Source: Bacillota bacterium (GTDB lineage: Bacteria > Bacillota > UBA4882 > UBA8346). From it: DNA of 53,892 bases. The translations under genes were made by a program, and so were the position numbers. The DNA lies in NCBI GenBank assembly GCA_023400055.1, contig JAEXFN010000060.1, positions 1 through 53,892 on the forward strand, read 5' to 3'. Numbering within the stretch: position 1 is the stretch's first letter; each line of letters opens with the position of its first letter. Shown here piece after piece: positions 41,938 to 50,512 of the stretch. The notes beneath the pieces are model-generated. The model did no database searches and was not told the DNA's origin. It saw only the letters and a program-made list of their open reading frames with translations.

Positions 41938-43761
41938 TTAATTCATTGGAAATACAATGGTGACATTCACTCCATTATTGGATGTAATCGAAAAATTCCC
42001 CGCCAGATCTTTGGTAACTAACAGCCGAACCAGCCATAATCCCAAATGCTCTTCCTCAATATTGGTTTTTCCCCGGTAACTCTGAAAACCGATTCCGTCA
42101 TCATTCACTTCCAGCTGCATTTTTTTGCCGTTTTGCTTCATCTTTACGAGAATATGTCCTTTACGGTTATCCGGAAAAGCATGCTCTAAACAATTGGTGA
42201 GCAATTCATTAACAACCAGCGCTAAAGAAGTGGCTTTTTTATACGGTAAAAAGAGAACCCTGCCGAAAAACTCGATCGTAATATCCCGTTCGTTTATTTT
42301 ACCCATCGACCAGTCCACCAACTTTTGGACAATTTCCTGCACATCGGTATAACTGCTGGCTCTCTGGTCGCGCGACAGAATTTCATGGACACTGGCAATT
42401 GCTTTGATCCGGCTGACGCTTTGGCTGATCGCTTTGGCTACTTCTTCAGATTGTTCTTTTTCCATTTGTAATGATAAAAGACTGATAATCGATTGTAAAT
42501 TGTTTTTGATCCGGTGATGCGCTTCCTGCAACAGGACGGAACGCCCCAAAAGCCTGGTATTTTCGATGGCTAAAGCGGTTTGATTGGCGAACACCTTGAT
42601 AACGTCCATATCGGGGATAATAACCGGAAAATCACTGAAAAAAAATTCAATCATTCCGGTAATCTGATCCCGGATTTTAATCGGAACACAAACCAGACCG
42701 GAAATTTTGCTATTATAGGGCTCCATAAAAGAATCGCCCAGTTCCTTGCCCATTAACCACAATGATTTACCCTTTCTCCAAACTTCCTTTTCCAAGTCCG
42801 GTTTAAGTCCGGGGATTTCATAGTCGCCGTAATTGGTAGTATTGACAATATCGCCGCTTTCCCCATCGATCAACCGGATGGAACAAGCGTATGCTTCGGT
42901 GAGCTGGCAGGCGCGTTCCGCCAAAAATTCCAAAACATCCTGCAGCTCGTATTCGGAGGCCAAAAGTTCGCTGCTTTTAAAGAAAGCCTTTATGACTTTG
43001 TCGTTTAAATCGGAAAGGTGCCAATAGGAAATGCGTCTTTTCCTGGTATATAGATTCATCAGCAGATCGGGATCGGATTGGATATCTTTGGCGGTTAACT
43101 GATGTTTTATATGTTCATCCTCTAATATTCCGATGGTGTCGGCCAGATGCGCCATTTGATCCGGGCGGGAACTCAAATAAAGGATAATTCCCCCGCTGGA
43201 ACGGAAATCCATGATGGAACGGATGAATTTCCGGGTATGGACCTGGTTCAGATCGGACATGGTTTCATCGATAATCAAGATCGCGGGCTGGGTCGCCAAA
43301 GCCCTGGCGAGAAGGACTAAGGTTTGATCGTCTTGCGCCAGATCTTTGATATTGGTAGCGGGATCGATTTCCAAGCCGACAAAGTTAAGCCATTTTCGGG
43401 CTTTCAAGTTGATATGCTTCCAATTGATAACGGTCGTTTTAAAATTGCCCAAAAAAATATTTTCGGAAACCATCGAATCATAAAAAGCCGGCGGCGTTTG
43501 AAATAAAAACGACAACCCGGCTCTGACGGCGTCTTTGGGATTCCTGGGTTTATATCCTTCGTTATCGATATATATTTCTCCGCCGGAAGCCGGGTATAAA
43601 CCGGCCAGTATATTGACCAGCATCGTCTTACCCGAGCCGCTGTCGCCCAAGATCATATATAAAACGCCGGGTTGAATGGACAGATTTATATCACTGAGCA
43701 CTAAGCGCCCATTATTATCCTTGGCGCTAAGGTTGCATAAGCCGAATTTGGCATTATTCAA
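41938..43761 (-). CDS. sensor histidine kinase with N-terminal sugar-ABC-ATPase domain, GAF and HisKA_2
   Basis: 607 residues; TTG start at 43761, GAGAGGT upstream. Residues about 1-235 are an RbsA/MglA-like NBD: Walker A ILGDSGSGKTMLVNILAG, Q-loop FLFQTPPAFYDSMVSENIFL, Walker B ILIIDETMSDL. The signature is replaced by LAQDDQ, and the switch His by Ser (LYLSSRPDQ). Residues about 270-410 form a GAF domain (ACSIRLIDGESGDIVNTTNY, VCVPIKIRDQITGMIEFF). HisKA_2 follows with LLQEAHHRIKNNLQSIISLL, then the HATPase (VNELLTNCLEHAFPD, EVNDDGIGF). No membrane segment. The cognate ANTAR regulator follows. Sensing through contact with the transporter is inferred. Confidence 0.9.
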   Translation of the reverse strand: MNNAKFGLCNLSAKDNNGRLVLSDINLSIQPGVLYMILGDSGSGKTMLVNILAGLYPASGGEIYIDNEGYKPRNPKDAVRAGLSFLFQTPPAFYDSMVSENIFLGNFKTTVINWKHINLKARKWLNFVGLEIDPATNIKDLAQDDQTLVLLARALATQPAILIIDETMSDLNQVHTRKFIRSIMDFRSSGGIILYLSSRPDQMAHLADTIGILEDEHIKHQLTAKDIQSDPDLLMNLYTRKRRISYWHLSDLNDKVIKAFFKSSELLASEYELQDVLEFLAERACQLTEAYACSIRLIDGESGDIVNTTNYGDYEIPGLKPDLEKEVWRKGKSLWLMGKELGDSFMEPYNSKISGLVCVPIKIRDQITGMIEFFFSDFPVIIPDMDVIKVFANQTALAIENTRLLGRSVLLQEAHHRIKNNLQSIISLLSLQMEKEQSEEVAKAISQSVSRIKAIASVHEILSRDQRASSYTDVQEIVQKLVDWSMGKINERDITIEFFGRVLFLPYKKATSLALVVNELLTNCLEHAFPDNRKGHILVKMKQNGKKMQLEVNDDGIGFQSYRGKTNIEEEHLGLWLVRLLVTKDLAGNFSITSNNGVNVTIVFPMN

Positions 43762-44069
43762 GTTAAATTGATACCTCTCAATAATGCAAAATCTTTTAAC
43801 AAATTTATTGCAGTTTTGATTTTATTCTTTAATACTAAGTTAAAATCCTGCTACATTTTGCCGCCTGAAACATTGCACCCGTTCCGCCTGGTCTGCACGC
43901 GCTTACGACATGCCTCGCCTCAGTTCATTTTGTTACCGAATAAACTCCGGCGGTTGCTGCCGGAGAGGGTTTAACTACTGAATAAATTGCCCCGAAAATA
44001 AAAAACCGGGCTTTCCCCGGCTTAATCAGTCCATTTTCATTTTCCGTCATTCCGCCGCGCCTTTGCGCC
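43762..44069. other. gene-free spacer between the kinase and idi
   Basis: The AT-rich part at 43770-43860 probably holds the promoter of the minus-strand kinase gene, but no consensus pair is clear. The left part, 43994-44060, is the repeated terminator segment. No gene was recognised. Confidence 0.4.
43994..44060 (-). terminator. terminator after idi, second copy of the 67-base segment
   Basis: AAGCCGGGGAAAGCCCGGTT ends in TTTTTATTTTC on the minus strand, about 50 bases past the idi stop. It is nearly identical over its whole length to 32638-32704. Confidence 0.82.
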
Positions 44070-44615
44070 TTACCCCAAAATTGCTTGGGAGCTCCCATCC
44101 CGCATCAGAAACTGCAAGACCTTGGGCGCGGCAATCAGAAACCAGGCCGAGTAATCCTGCGGATGGGTCAGCAATTCCGTTTGCAAATCGTCAAAAGCGA
44201 TCCAGCGGATTGCCGCGATTTCCTCGGGATTGGCTTCAAGCGCTCCGCCGTAATCCGCCAGAAAAACATGGTCATATTCGTATTCAAACAAATTATCATC
44301 GTATTTCTGAAAATAGACAAAATCAAAAATCTCGGTGGCCGAACAAGTCCCCGGCGCGATATTCAGTTCATGCTGCAGCCGTTCCCGGACCGCCGTCGCC
44401 AGTTCCTCCCCCTGCCGGGGATGGGAACAACAGGCGTTGGTCCATAACCCCCCGGAATGGTATTTATCATAGGCCCGCTGCTGCAACAACATTTGGCCGT
44501 CATGGCAAATGAATATCGAAAAAGCGCGATGCAGCAGCCCCTGGCGGTGAGCCGCCGCTTTTTCCGCCCCGCCGATTTCCCGGTCGAATAAATCTACCAA
44601 AACGAGCTGGTTCAT
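44070..44615 (-). CDS. idi: isopentenyl-diphosphate delta-isomerase, type I (Nudix)
   Basis: 181 residues; its ATG overlaps the lysR-type stop by four bases. It interconverts IPP and DMAPP. Active-site motif YHSGGLWTNACCSHPRQGEE (catalytic Cys in TNACCSHP), Nudix helix RERLQHELNI, metal Glu in NLFEYEYDHVFLA and the C-terminal DYSAWF segment. A biosynthetic gene fused translationally to a LysR regulator is unusual; the divergent UbiX enzyme needs dimethylallyl phosphate, so it may supply prenyl groups for prenylated FMN. Confidence 0.92.
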   Translation of the reverse strand: MNQLVLVDLFDREIGGAEKAAAHRQGLLHRAFSIFICHDGQMLLQQRAYDKYHSGGLWTNACCSHPRQGEELATAVRERLQHELNIAPGTCSATEIFDFVYFQKYDDNLFEYEYDHVFLADYGGALEANPEEIAAIRWIAFDDLQTELLTHPQDYSAWFLIAAPKVLQFLMRDGSSQAILG

Positions 44616-45544
44616 TCCAGGACCTCCATGGCTTCCATCCGCTTGCCCAGATGGATCTCTTTAAAATATTCTTTGACAATGTTTTGAAAATGATTATTTT
44701 TTTGATTATTGCGCATCTCCTTTTTCCGGACCAACGCGATGGTGCTGGTGACATTGTCCGTTAACGGGATAAAACGCAACTTTTGGCTATTCTCCATATC
44801 CAGCAGGCTCTGCGGCAAGAGCGTCAGGCCGAGGCCGGTATTGACCATGGCCAATAAAGCCTCATGGCGGGAGCTCGTATAATTCACGCGCGGGATGAAG
44901 CCGGCCCGGCGGCAGGCGTCGATGCACAGCTGATACAGGCTGGAGGTGTTGTTCAGCAGAATAAAAGCTTCGTTCTCCAGATCCCGCAGGTTCACTCTTT
45001 TCTTAGACGCCCAATGGGACTTGGCGGAGCATACCACTCCGAGCTCCTCGATGGCCAGCGGGATCGAATCATATTCATCCGGCGACAAATAATCGATCCG
45101 CACAATGATAAAATCGATCTGGTTGCGGTCCAGCATCTTGAGCAGTTCGGTCTGTTCCCGTTCCACAAAATCAATGTGGATGTTCTGATGACGCGATTCC
45201 AGATTGATCAGATGATTGATCAAGCTGGAATAACACAAAACCGGGATGGTTCCGACCTGGACCGTAAAGGCCGCCTTGTGGATATTGCTGAAAGGAGCGA
45301 GGACATACAGCATGTCGGAGTATTCTTTGGAAAACTGGGTCGCGAACGCCAAAAACGCTTTCCCGGCATCCGTCAGTTCAATCTGGTAATTATCGCGGGA
45401 AAAAAGGATAACCCCCAGCTCATTTTCGATGGCCTTGATCTGCTTGGATAATGACGATTGCGAAATAAACATCTTTTCCGCCGCGTGGGAGAAACTCTTT
45501 TGTTCAACTATCGCTAAAAAATACATGATCTGATTCAGAGTCAT
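44612..45544 (-). CDS. LysR family transcriptional regulator
   Basis: 310 residues from ATG 45544 (GAGAGGTGG upstream); the frame extends to 45637 without a site. N-terminal winged helix: MTLNQIMYFLAIVEQKSFSH, then AAEKMFISQSSLSKQIKAIE and ELGVILFSRDNYQIELT. The effector domain has ILLNNTSSLYQLCIDACRRA and LLAMVNTGLGLTLLPQSLL. It is divergent from the UbiD operon and probably activates it in response to an aromatic acid; it also heads a two-gene transcript with idi. Confidence 0.92.
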   Translation of the reverse strand: MTLNQIMYFLAIVEQKSFSHAAEKMFISQSSLSKQIKAIENELGVILFSRDNYQIELTDAGKAFLAFATQFSKEYSDMLYVLAPFSNIHKAAFTVQVGTIPVLCYSSLINHLINLESRHQNIHIDFVEREQTELLKMLDRNQIDFIIVRIDYLSPDEYDSIPLAIEELGVVCSAKSHWASKKRVNLRDLENEAFILLNNTSSLYQLCIDACRRAGFIPRVNYTSSRHEALLAMVNTGLGLTLLPQSLLDMENSQKLRFIPLTDNVTSTIALVRKKEMRNNQKNNHFQNIVKEYFKEIHLGKRMEAMEVLE

Positions 45545-45990
45545 CCGCGCCACCTCTCTTTCGAAAATCATGCCCCAACGATAGAGCCTGTTAAAGAGCA
45601 GGGAAAGCCTCCCGCCAGCGAACGGCAAAACTGCCACCGGAATCTCCGTGTGTTACAAAAAACGGAAAACTGATAATTAAGGCTCAGATTCCGTTTTTTG
45701 GTCAATTTTTCTAAAAAAATCAAATTTTAAGAAGGGTTTTTGACGTAAATACGTCTAAAACCGCACTTAAAATAGTAATTTTTGCAAAATTCATCACTTA
45801 CTTGCGTTATTATATTACATTATTATAACAATAATAGCAATTCTATTTTAAAATCATTCGATTCCAAATTCGAAACGATTCTGATTTCGCAACCGCCCAT
45901 GCGATATCTGAATTGCCTGCTTTGAAGCGATAATGCTAAAATGCAATCGAGTTTCGGTTTTATCAATTTTTCAATAAGGGAGCGAATGAG
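45545..45990. promoter_or_regulatory. divergent lysR / ubiD control region
   Basis: AT-rich intergenic region. It includes a palindrome at 45735-45762 (separate entry) and an AT-rich stretch at 45800-45850 likely to hold the ubiD promoter. ubiD is preceded by GGGAGCG. Confidence 0.5.
45735..45762. promoter_or_regulatory. 28-base palindrome, candidate LysR operator
   Basis: GGTTTTTGACGTA and TACGTCTAAAACC are inverted arms around AA. The position, about 230 bases before ubiD and 190 before the lysR-type start, is compatible with a LysR recognition site, and it includes T-N11-A spacing. Confidence 0.5.
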
Positions 45991-47427
45991 ATGGCGGAGA
46001 TTTACAAAGATCTGCGAAGCTTCTTGCGGAAACTTGAGCAAGAAGGCCAACTGGTTCGGGTAAAAGAAGAAGTCGATCCCGAACCGAACATCGGCGCGGC
46101 CGGCCGGGCGGCGTCCAATATTAAAAACGGCCCGGCGGTATTCTTCGAAAAGGTAAAGGGTTACCAGTACTCGGTCGTAACCAACGTGCACGGCTCGTGG
46201 AGCAATCACGCTCTGATGCTCGGCATGGACAAAGATACGCCCGTCAAGGAGCAATTTCTGGAATTAAACCGCAGATGGGACAAGTATCCGGTACCGCCGA
46301 AGATCCTGACCCGGGAGCAGGCCCCTTGTAAGGAAAATACCATCACCGGGAATATCAACCTGTTCGAGATCCTGCCGTTATACCGGATTAACTCACAGGA
46401 CGGCGGCTTTTTCATCTCGAAGGCCTCGGTCGTGACCGGCGATCCGGAATTCCCGGATGATTTCAACCGCATGAACGTCGGCACCTACCGGCTGCAAGTC
46501 AAGGACAAGGACCGGCTCGGCATTCAGGCGCTGCCTTTTCACGATATCGCGATTCAGCTGGAGAAGGCCGAGGCGGAGAACAAACCGCTGCCGATTGCCA
46601 TCGCCGTCGGCAATTCGCCGCTGGTCACCTTCATGGCCAGCACGCCGATCGGCTACGAGCAGAACGAATATGAGTTCGTCGGCGCGCTCCAGAATGGCGT
46701 GCCCACCGAGATCGTCAAGGCGGATACCGCCGACCATTTGTATGTGCCGGCCGGCGCCGAAGTGGTCCTGGAAGGACACATTATCCCGCGTTTGCGCACG
46801 GTCGAAGGTCCGTTCGGCGAGTTCCCCGGCTCCTATTCGGGAACCCGGTTGCAATGTGAGATTCAAATCACCCGGATCACCCACCGCACCAACCCGATCT
46901 TCGAGAATCTGTATTTGGGGTTGCCGTGGAGCGAGATCGATTACCTGATGGCCCTGAATACCAGCGTGCCGCTGTTTAAGCAGTTAAAAGCGTCCATGCC
47001 CGAGGTGGTGGCGGTGAACGCCATGTATACCCACGGCATCGGCGTGATCATCTCCACCAAGTGCCGCTATGGCGGTTACGCCAAAGGAGTGGCCTTCCGG
47101 CTGCTGTCGACGCCGCACGGCATGCCTTATTCCAAAGTGGTGATCGTGGTCGATGAATTCGTCGATCCCTTCAACCTGGAGCAGGTGATGTGGGCCTTGA
47201 CCACCCGGGTGCGTCCGGACAAGGATGTCTCGGTGATTCAGAATTGTCCGGGCATGCCGCTCGATCCTTCCTCATTCCCGGCCGGCATGCATTCCAAGCT
47301 GATCATCGATGCGACCACCCCGGTGCCGCCCGAGCCCAATCCGCGCGAGACCGAGCTTTTGGAGAACCCGACCGGCAGCGCCCAATGGGAAGAGATTGTC
47401 CGCAAGCTTTTGGCACAAAACAAATAG
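45991..47427 (+). CDS. UbiD-family prenylated-FMN-dependent (hydroxy)aryl acid decarboxylase
   Basis: 478 residues; ATG 45991 with GGGAGCG. UbiD layout: DLRSFLRKLEQEGQLVRVKE at the N-terminus, DFNRMNVGTYRLQVKDKDRL in the prFMN-binding part, the catalytic Glu region TVEGPFGEFPGSYSGTR, and KVVIVVDEFVDPFNLEQV in the C-terminal part. With the small zinc-type subunit and UbiX it resembles the reversible VdcBCD/BsdBCD and gallate LpdBC systems. The substrate is probably a phenolic acid, imported by the DASS carrier; which one is unknown. Confidence 0.92.
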   Translation: MAEIYKDLRSFLRKLEQEGQLVRVKEEVDPEPNIGAAGRAASNIKNGPAVFFEKVKGYQYSVVTNVHGSWSNHALMLGMDKDTPVKEQFLELNRRWDKYPVPPKILTREQAPCKENTITGNINLFEILPLYRINSQDGGFFISKASVVTGDPEFPDDFNRMNVGTYRLQVKDKDRLGIQALPFHDIAIQLEKAEAENKPLPIAIAVGNSPLVTFMASTPIGYEQNEYEFVGALQNGVPTEIVKADTADHLYVPAGAEVVLEGHIIPRLRTVEGPFGEFPGSYSGTRLQCEIQITRITHRTNPIFENLYLGLPWSEIDYLMALNTSVPLFKQLKASMPEVVAVNAMYTHGIGVIISTKCRYGGYAKGVAFRLLSTPHGMPYSKVVIVVDEFVDPFNLEQVMWALTTRVRPDKDVSVIQNCPGMPLDPSSFPAGMHSKLIIDATTPVPPEPNPRETELLENPTGSAQWEEIVRKLLAQNK

Positions 47428-47440
47428 GAGGTTGATGAAG

Positions 47441-47647
47441 ATGAAATGCAGTCGTTGCGATAGCGATAAAATCCGCAAGATGGTCGATTCGCCGGTGGGC
47501 AAAGCGTGGGAGGTCTATCTCTGCGAAAAATGCAGCTTCTCCTGGCGTTCCACGGAAACCATCGATATCTGGCCGAAATTCAAATTAACGGATGAAAAGA
47601 TCGCCAATATGCAGATGATTCCGCCGATCCCGCCCCTGAAGAAATAA
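47441..47647 (+). CDS. non-oxidative hydroxyarylic acid decarboxylase subunit D (VdcD/BsdD-like)
   Basis: 68 residues from ATG 47441 (AGGAGG nine bases before; an ATG at 47435 is in frame). MKCSRCDSDKIRKMVDSPVG, then AWEVYLCEKCSFSWRSTE: two CxxC pairs of a zinc-ribbon type, followed by a Pro-rich tail. Such small subunits accompany UbiD-type decarboxylases in Bacilli and Clostridia and are needed for full activity. It lies 13 bases after ubiD. Confidence 0.88.
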   Translation: MKCSRCDSDKIRKMVDSPVGKAWEVYLCEKCSFSWRSTETIDIWPKFKLTDEKIANMQMIPPIPPLKK

Positions 47648-47757
47648 CGGAGGCCGGGGAACGGCTTTCAGACAACACCGCGCGCCCGTTTCGCAAGGAC
47701 GCTCGGTCGGGAGAGACCGTTCCCCGGCAGCGGATGGCGGGTAAAGATTCCAAAATT

Positions 47758-47788
47758 AAAAAGAGGAGGCGTCCTACCTCCTCTTTTT
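47758..47788 (+). terminator. terminator/attenuator between vdcD-like and DASS genes
   Basis: AAAAAGAGGAGG and CCTCCTCTTTTT are perfect 12-base arms with a 7-base loop, ending in the T run of the right arm. It lies about 110 bases after the vdcD-like stop and 46 bases before the transporter, so downstream expression may be reduced. Confidence 0.75.
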
Positions 47789-47834
47789 GGTAAAAAGATT
47801 CGCCGCAAGATCTTTAAAAATGGGAGGAAGTCGT

Positions 47835-49211
47835 ATGAACAAAAGAACGTTAGGACTGATCATCGGCATACTGGTGGCTGTCATTATTAATTGGCTGCCG
47901 TTGCACGGCTTGGCCGCCGCCGGAAAAATGTGCCTGGCCCTGACCCTGATGACGGTGGTGTTTTGGGCTTTCCAAATCGCCCAATCCGGCTATGTGTCCG
48001 GCATCTTTCTGGCTTTATTAGTCATTTTTAAAGTGGCTCCGGTCGACAAGGTCTTTTATTCCTGGAGCGGTTCCACCATGTATCTGGTGATCGGCGCTTA
48101 TTTGATCGCCAGCGCCGTCAAGAACTCGGGCCTGGGGGAACGGATCGCTTATGCCTTTATCCTGAAATTCGTCAGTTCCTACCGGAGCATCATCATTTCC
48201 ATTTTTGTCCTTACCTTTATCCTGAGTCTCCTGATTCCCCACCCCTGGCCCAGAGCCTTCCTCATCATGTCGGTGATGGCCGTCGTCATCCAGAGCACCA
48301 AGATGCCCAAGGAAGACGCGATCAAGGTCGGCTTCACCGTCTTCGCCTCTTCGGTGCCGGTATCGCTGATCTTTCTGACCGGCGACAGCGTGATCAATCC
48401 GTTGGCGGTCGAAGCCTCCCAGAAGGCGCTCAGCTGGCTGGGCTGGTTCCTGTACATGGGCGTTCCGAGTCTGATTTCGAGCATCCTGACCTGCATCTTG
48501 ATCCTGGTCCTGTTCAAACCGACCAGCGACGTCGCGGTGAATAAAGAGGAGATCCGCGCCAAGCTGGCTTCGCTGGGCAAGCTCACCGGCAAGGAGATCC
48601 GCACGCTCATCTGGCTTTGCATTGCAATTCTATTGTGGCTGACCGATTCGATTCACGGCATCAATATCGGCTGGATCACCCTGATCATCGCGATGCTGAT
48701 GAGCCTGCCCTGGGTCGGCGAAGTGTTGACGCCCAAGAACTGGGGCGAAGTCCCGATCCACGTGTTGCTGTTCTTGACGGCGGCGATGGCCATCGGCAAG
48801 GTCGGCGGGGTCACCGGGATGAATACCTGGATCGCCACCACCCTCCTGCCCCCCACGGTGCCGCATAATCTCTTTATCCTGGCGGCTTTTATCGCTGTGG
48901 TCTCTATCATCATCCACATGCTGCTCGGAAGCGTGATCGCGGTGATGGGCGTCGCCATTCCGGCCTTGCTGGTTTTCACCGGGCCGATGGGCATCAATCC
49001 CTTGGTCACTACGCTGCTGGTCTATACGGCCATTGCCATTCATTACGTCTTCCCCTTCCAGCACCTTAACATGCTGGTCGGCCAGGGCGAGGAGAACGGC
49101 ATGTATACCCAGAAGGAAACGATCCGCCTGGGCATCCCGTTAATCGCGGTGGTGTTTATCGTGATGCTGCTGGTGGAGATCCCCTGGTGGAAAATAGTGG
49201 GGCTGTTATAA
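47835..49211 (+). CDS. DASS/SLC13-family anion transporter
   Basis: 458 residues from ATG 47835 (GGGAGGAAG upstream). About eleven to thirteen membrane segments, the first at 7-25. Family features are the STMYLVIGAYLIASAVKNSG, LIPHPWPRAFLIMSVMAVV, SSVPVSLIFLTGDSVINPLA and HYVFPFQHLNMLVGQGEENG segments. DASS carriers move di- or tricarboxylates and related anions with sodium or protons. Its place between the decarboxylase and UbiX genes suggests uptake of the aromatic acid or export/exchange of its product. Confidence 0.88.
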   Translation: MNKRTLGLIIGILVAVIINWLPLHGLAAAGKMCLALTLMTVVFWAFQIAQSGYVSGIFLALLVIFKVAPVDKVFYSWSGSTMYLVIGAYLIASAVKNSGLGERIAYAFILKFVSSYRSIIISIFVLTFILSLLIPHPWPRAFLIMSVMAVVIQSTKMPKEDAIKVGFTVFASSVPVSLIFLTGDSVINPLAVEASQKALSWLGWFLYMGVPSLISSILTCILILVLFKPTSDVAVNKEEIRAKLASLGKLTGKEIRTLIWLCIAILLWLTDSIHGINIGWITLIIAMLMSLPWVGEVLTPKNWGEVPIHVLLFLTAAMAIGKVGGVTGMNTWIATTLLPPTVPHNLFILAAFIAVVSIIIHMLLGSVIAVMGVAIPALLVFTGPMGINPLVTTLLVYTAIAIHYVFPFQHLNMLVGQGEENGMYTQKETIRLGIPLIAVVFIVMLLVEIPWWKIVGLL

Positions 49212-49292
49212 GGATTAACCCGGCCGGCGGGATGGATGGGGACATTCATCCCGCCGCGCCGGATCAAAGTAGCGCTGAAGGACTGAAAAATC

Positions 49293-49865
49293 ATGAAACG
49301 ATTCATCGTCGGAGTATCGGGCGCCAGCGGCGTCATCATGAGCCGCTATCTGTTGCGGGCGCTCAAAGAACAGCCAAACACCGAGGTGCACCTGGTGGTC
49401 TCCGAAGCCGCCAAGCGGACCTGGGCCCTGGAAACTGATATCCCGCTGGAAGAATTGTATGCGGTCGCCGATTTCTGTCATGACAATCATCAGATGGCGG
49501 CGTGCATCGCCAGCGGTTCCTTTCTGACCGAAGGGATGATCGTCATTCCCTGCAGCATGAAAACGCTGTCGGCCATCGCCACCGGCTATGCCGAAAACCT
49601 GATTGGCCGCGCCGCCGACGTCTGTTTAAAGGAAGGCCGCAAAGTAGTGCTGGTGCCGCGCGAGATGCCCCTCGGAAAAATCCACGTCCAGAATATGAAA
49701 ACCGCCGCCGACCTGGGCTGCGCGCTGGTGCCACCGATGCTGACCTTTTATAACGGGCCGCATTCGCTGGACGACCAGATCCACCACGTCATCGGCAAAA
49801 TACTGATGCAGTTCGGCCTCGCGCATCAACGGTTTATGCCGTGGACGGGAGCGCGCTCCGAATGA
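49293..49865 (+). CDS. ubiX: UbiX-type flavin prenyltransferase
   Basis: 190 residues; ATG 49293 with AAGGACTG. FMN-binding motif RFIVGVSGASGVIMSRYLL, PCSMKTLSAIATGYAENLIG and VPREMPLGKIHVQNMKTAAD; the end LVPPMLTFYNGPHSLDDQI is typical. It prenylates FMN with dimethylallyl phosphate to make the prFMN cofactor of UbiD. It overlaps the next gene by four bases. Confidence 0.92.
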   Translation: MKRFIVGVSGASGVIMSRYLLRALKEQPNTEVHLVVSEAAKRTWALETDIPLEELYAVADFCHDNHQMAACIASGSFLTEGMIVIPCSMKTLSAIATGYAENLIGRAADVCLKEGRKVVLVPREMPLGKIHVQNMKTAADLGCALVPPMLTFYNGPHSLDDQIHHVIGKILMQFGLAHQRFMPWTGARSE

Positions 49866-50245
49866 TCCGGCATTTTCACGTCCAAGCCGGCCAGCGGCCC
49901 CATGCGGTCGAGGCCGAAGTCATCCTGGGCGGCGCCGATCTGAACGTGTACATCGGCGGCGGTCAAACCTATCATATCGGGGCCGCGGCTCTGGCCGTGC
50001 CCCGCCAAAGCCTGGCGGACACCGCGGTCCATTCGGCCTCCGCCAGCGTCTTGTGCGTGGTCGGCCACAAAGAGGATGAGCTGGCCCGGCAAGCGGCCCT
50101 GGAGTTGGCGGCCTGGTCCCAATGCGTCGTCAATGTGGCCATCGGCCTGCATATCGACGGGGCGACGCCGGCCGATATCCGGGCCTTATCCGAAAACTAC
50201 GCGAAAGTGTTGGCGGAAATCAAGGCCCAATTGCCATCGCCGTGA
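49862..50245 (+). CDS. LpdD-like prenylated-flavin chaperone domain protein
   Basis: 127 residues; ATG 49862 overlaps the ubiX stop (ATGA). MIRHFHVQAGQRPHAVEAEV, then LNVYIGGGQTYHIGAAALAV, then SVLCVVGHKEDELARQAALE and VNVAIGLHIDGATPADI. The central HIGAxAL segment and the position after UbiX match the LpdD group of gallate decarboxylase loci, which has been annotated as a prFMN chaperone. The assignment rests mainly on context and a short motif. Confidence 0.62.
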   Translation: MIRHFHVQAGQRPHAVEAEVILGGADLNVYIGGGQTYHIGAAALAVPRQSLADTAVHSASASVLCVVGHKEDELARQAALELAAWSQCVVNVAIGLHIDGATPADIRALSENYAKVLAEIKAQLPSP

Positions 50246-50403
50246 ACCGGAAAGGCGTGGCTTTCCGAAGTGCAAAGTAAGTCATTTTAAGGATCCCCTC
50301 CGCTCCGGAAACCTCCAAACGGATAACTCCCGCCCCAATCAATGGACGATCGAACCCGGCTCACCTTTTTACTTTTTATGAGGCTGAAATAAATTGTTTA
50401 ACT

Positions 50404-50436
50404 GAGCTTTGCATTCGGCTTTCCGATGCAAAGCTC
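50404..50436 (+). terminator. hairpin after the UbiX operon
   Basis: GAGCTTTGCATTCGG and CCGATGCAAAGCTC form a 14-base stem around a 4-base loop with one bulge. It is followed by TATTAAAA rather than a T run, so it is a weak terminator or a regulatory hairpin. Confidence 0.5.
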
Positions 50437-50512
50437 TATTAAAAGGAATTATTTCGCCCTATTACGGCGGCAATAAAGTTGCATTCATTACAAAATATTG
50501 GGGGCAACAAGG

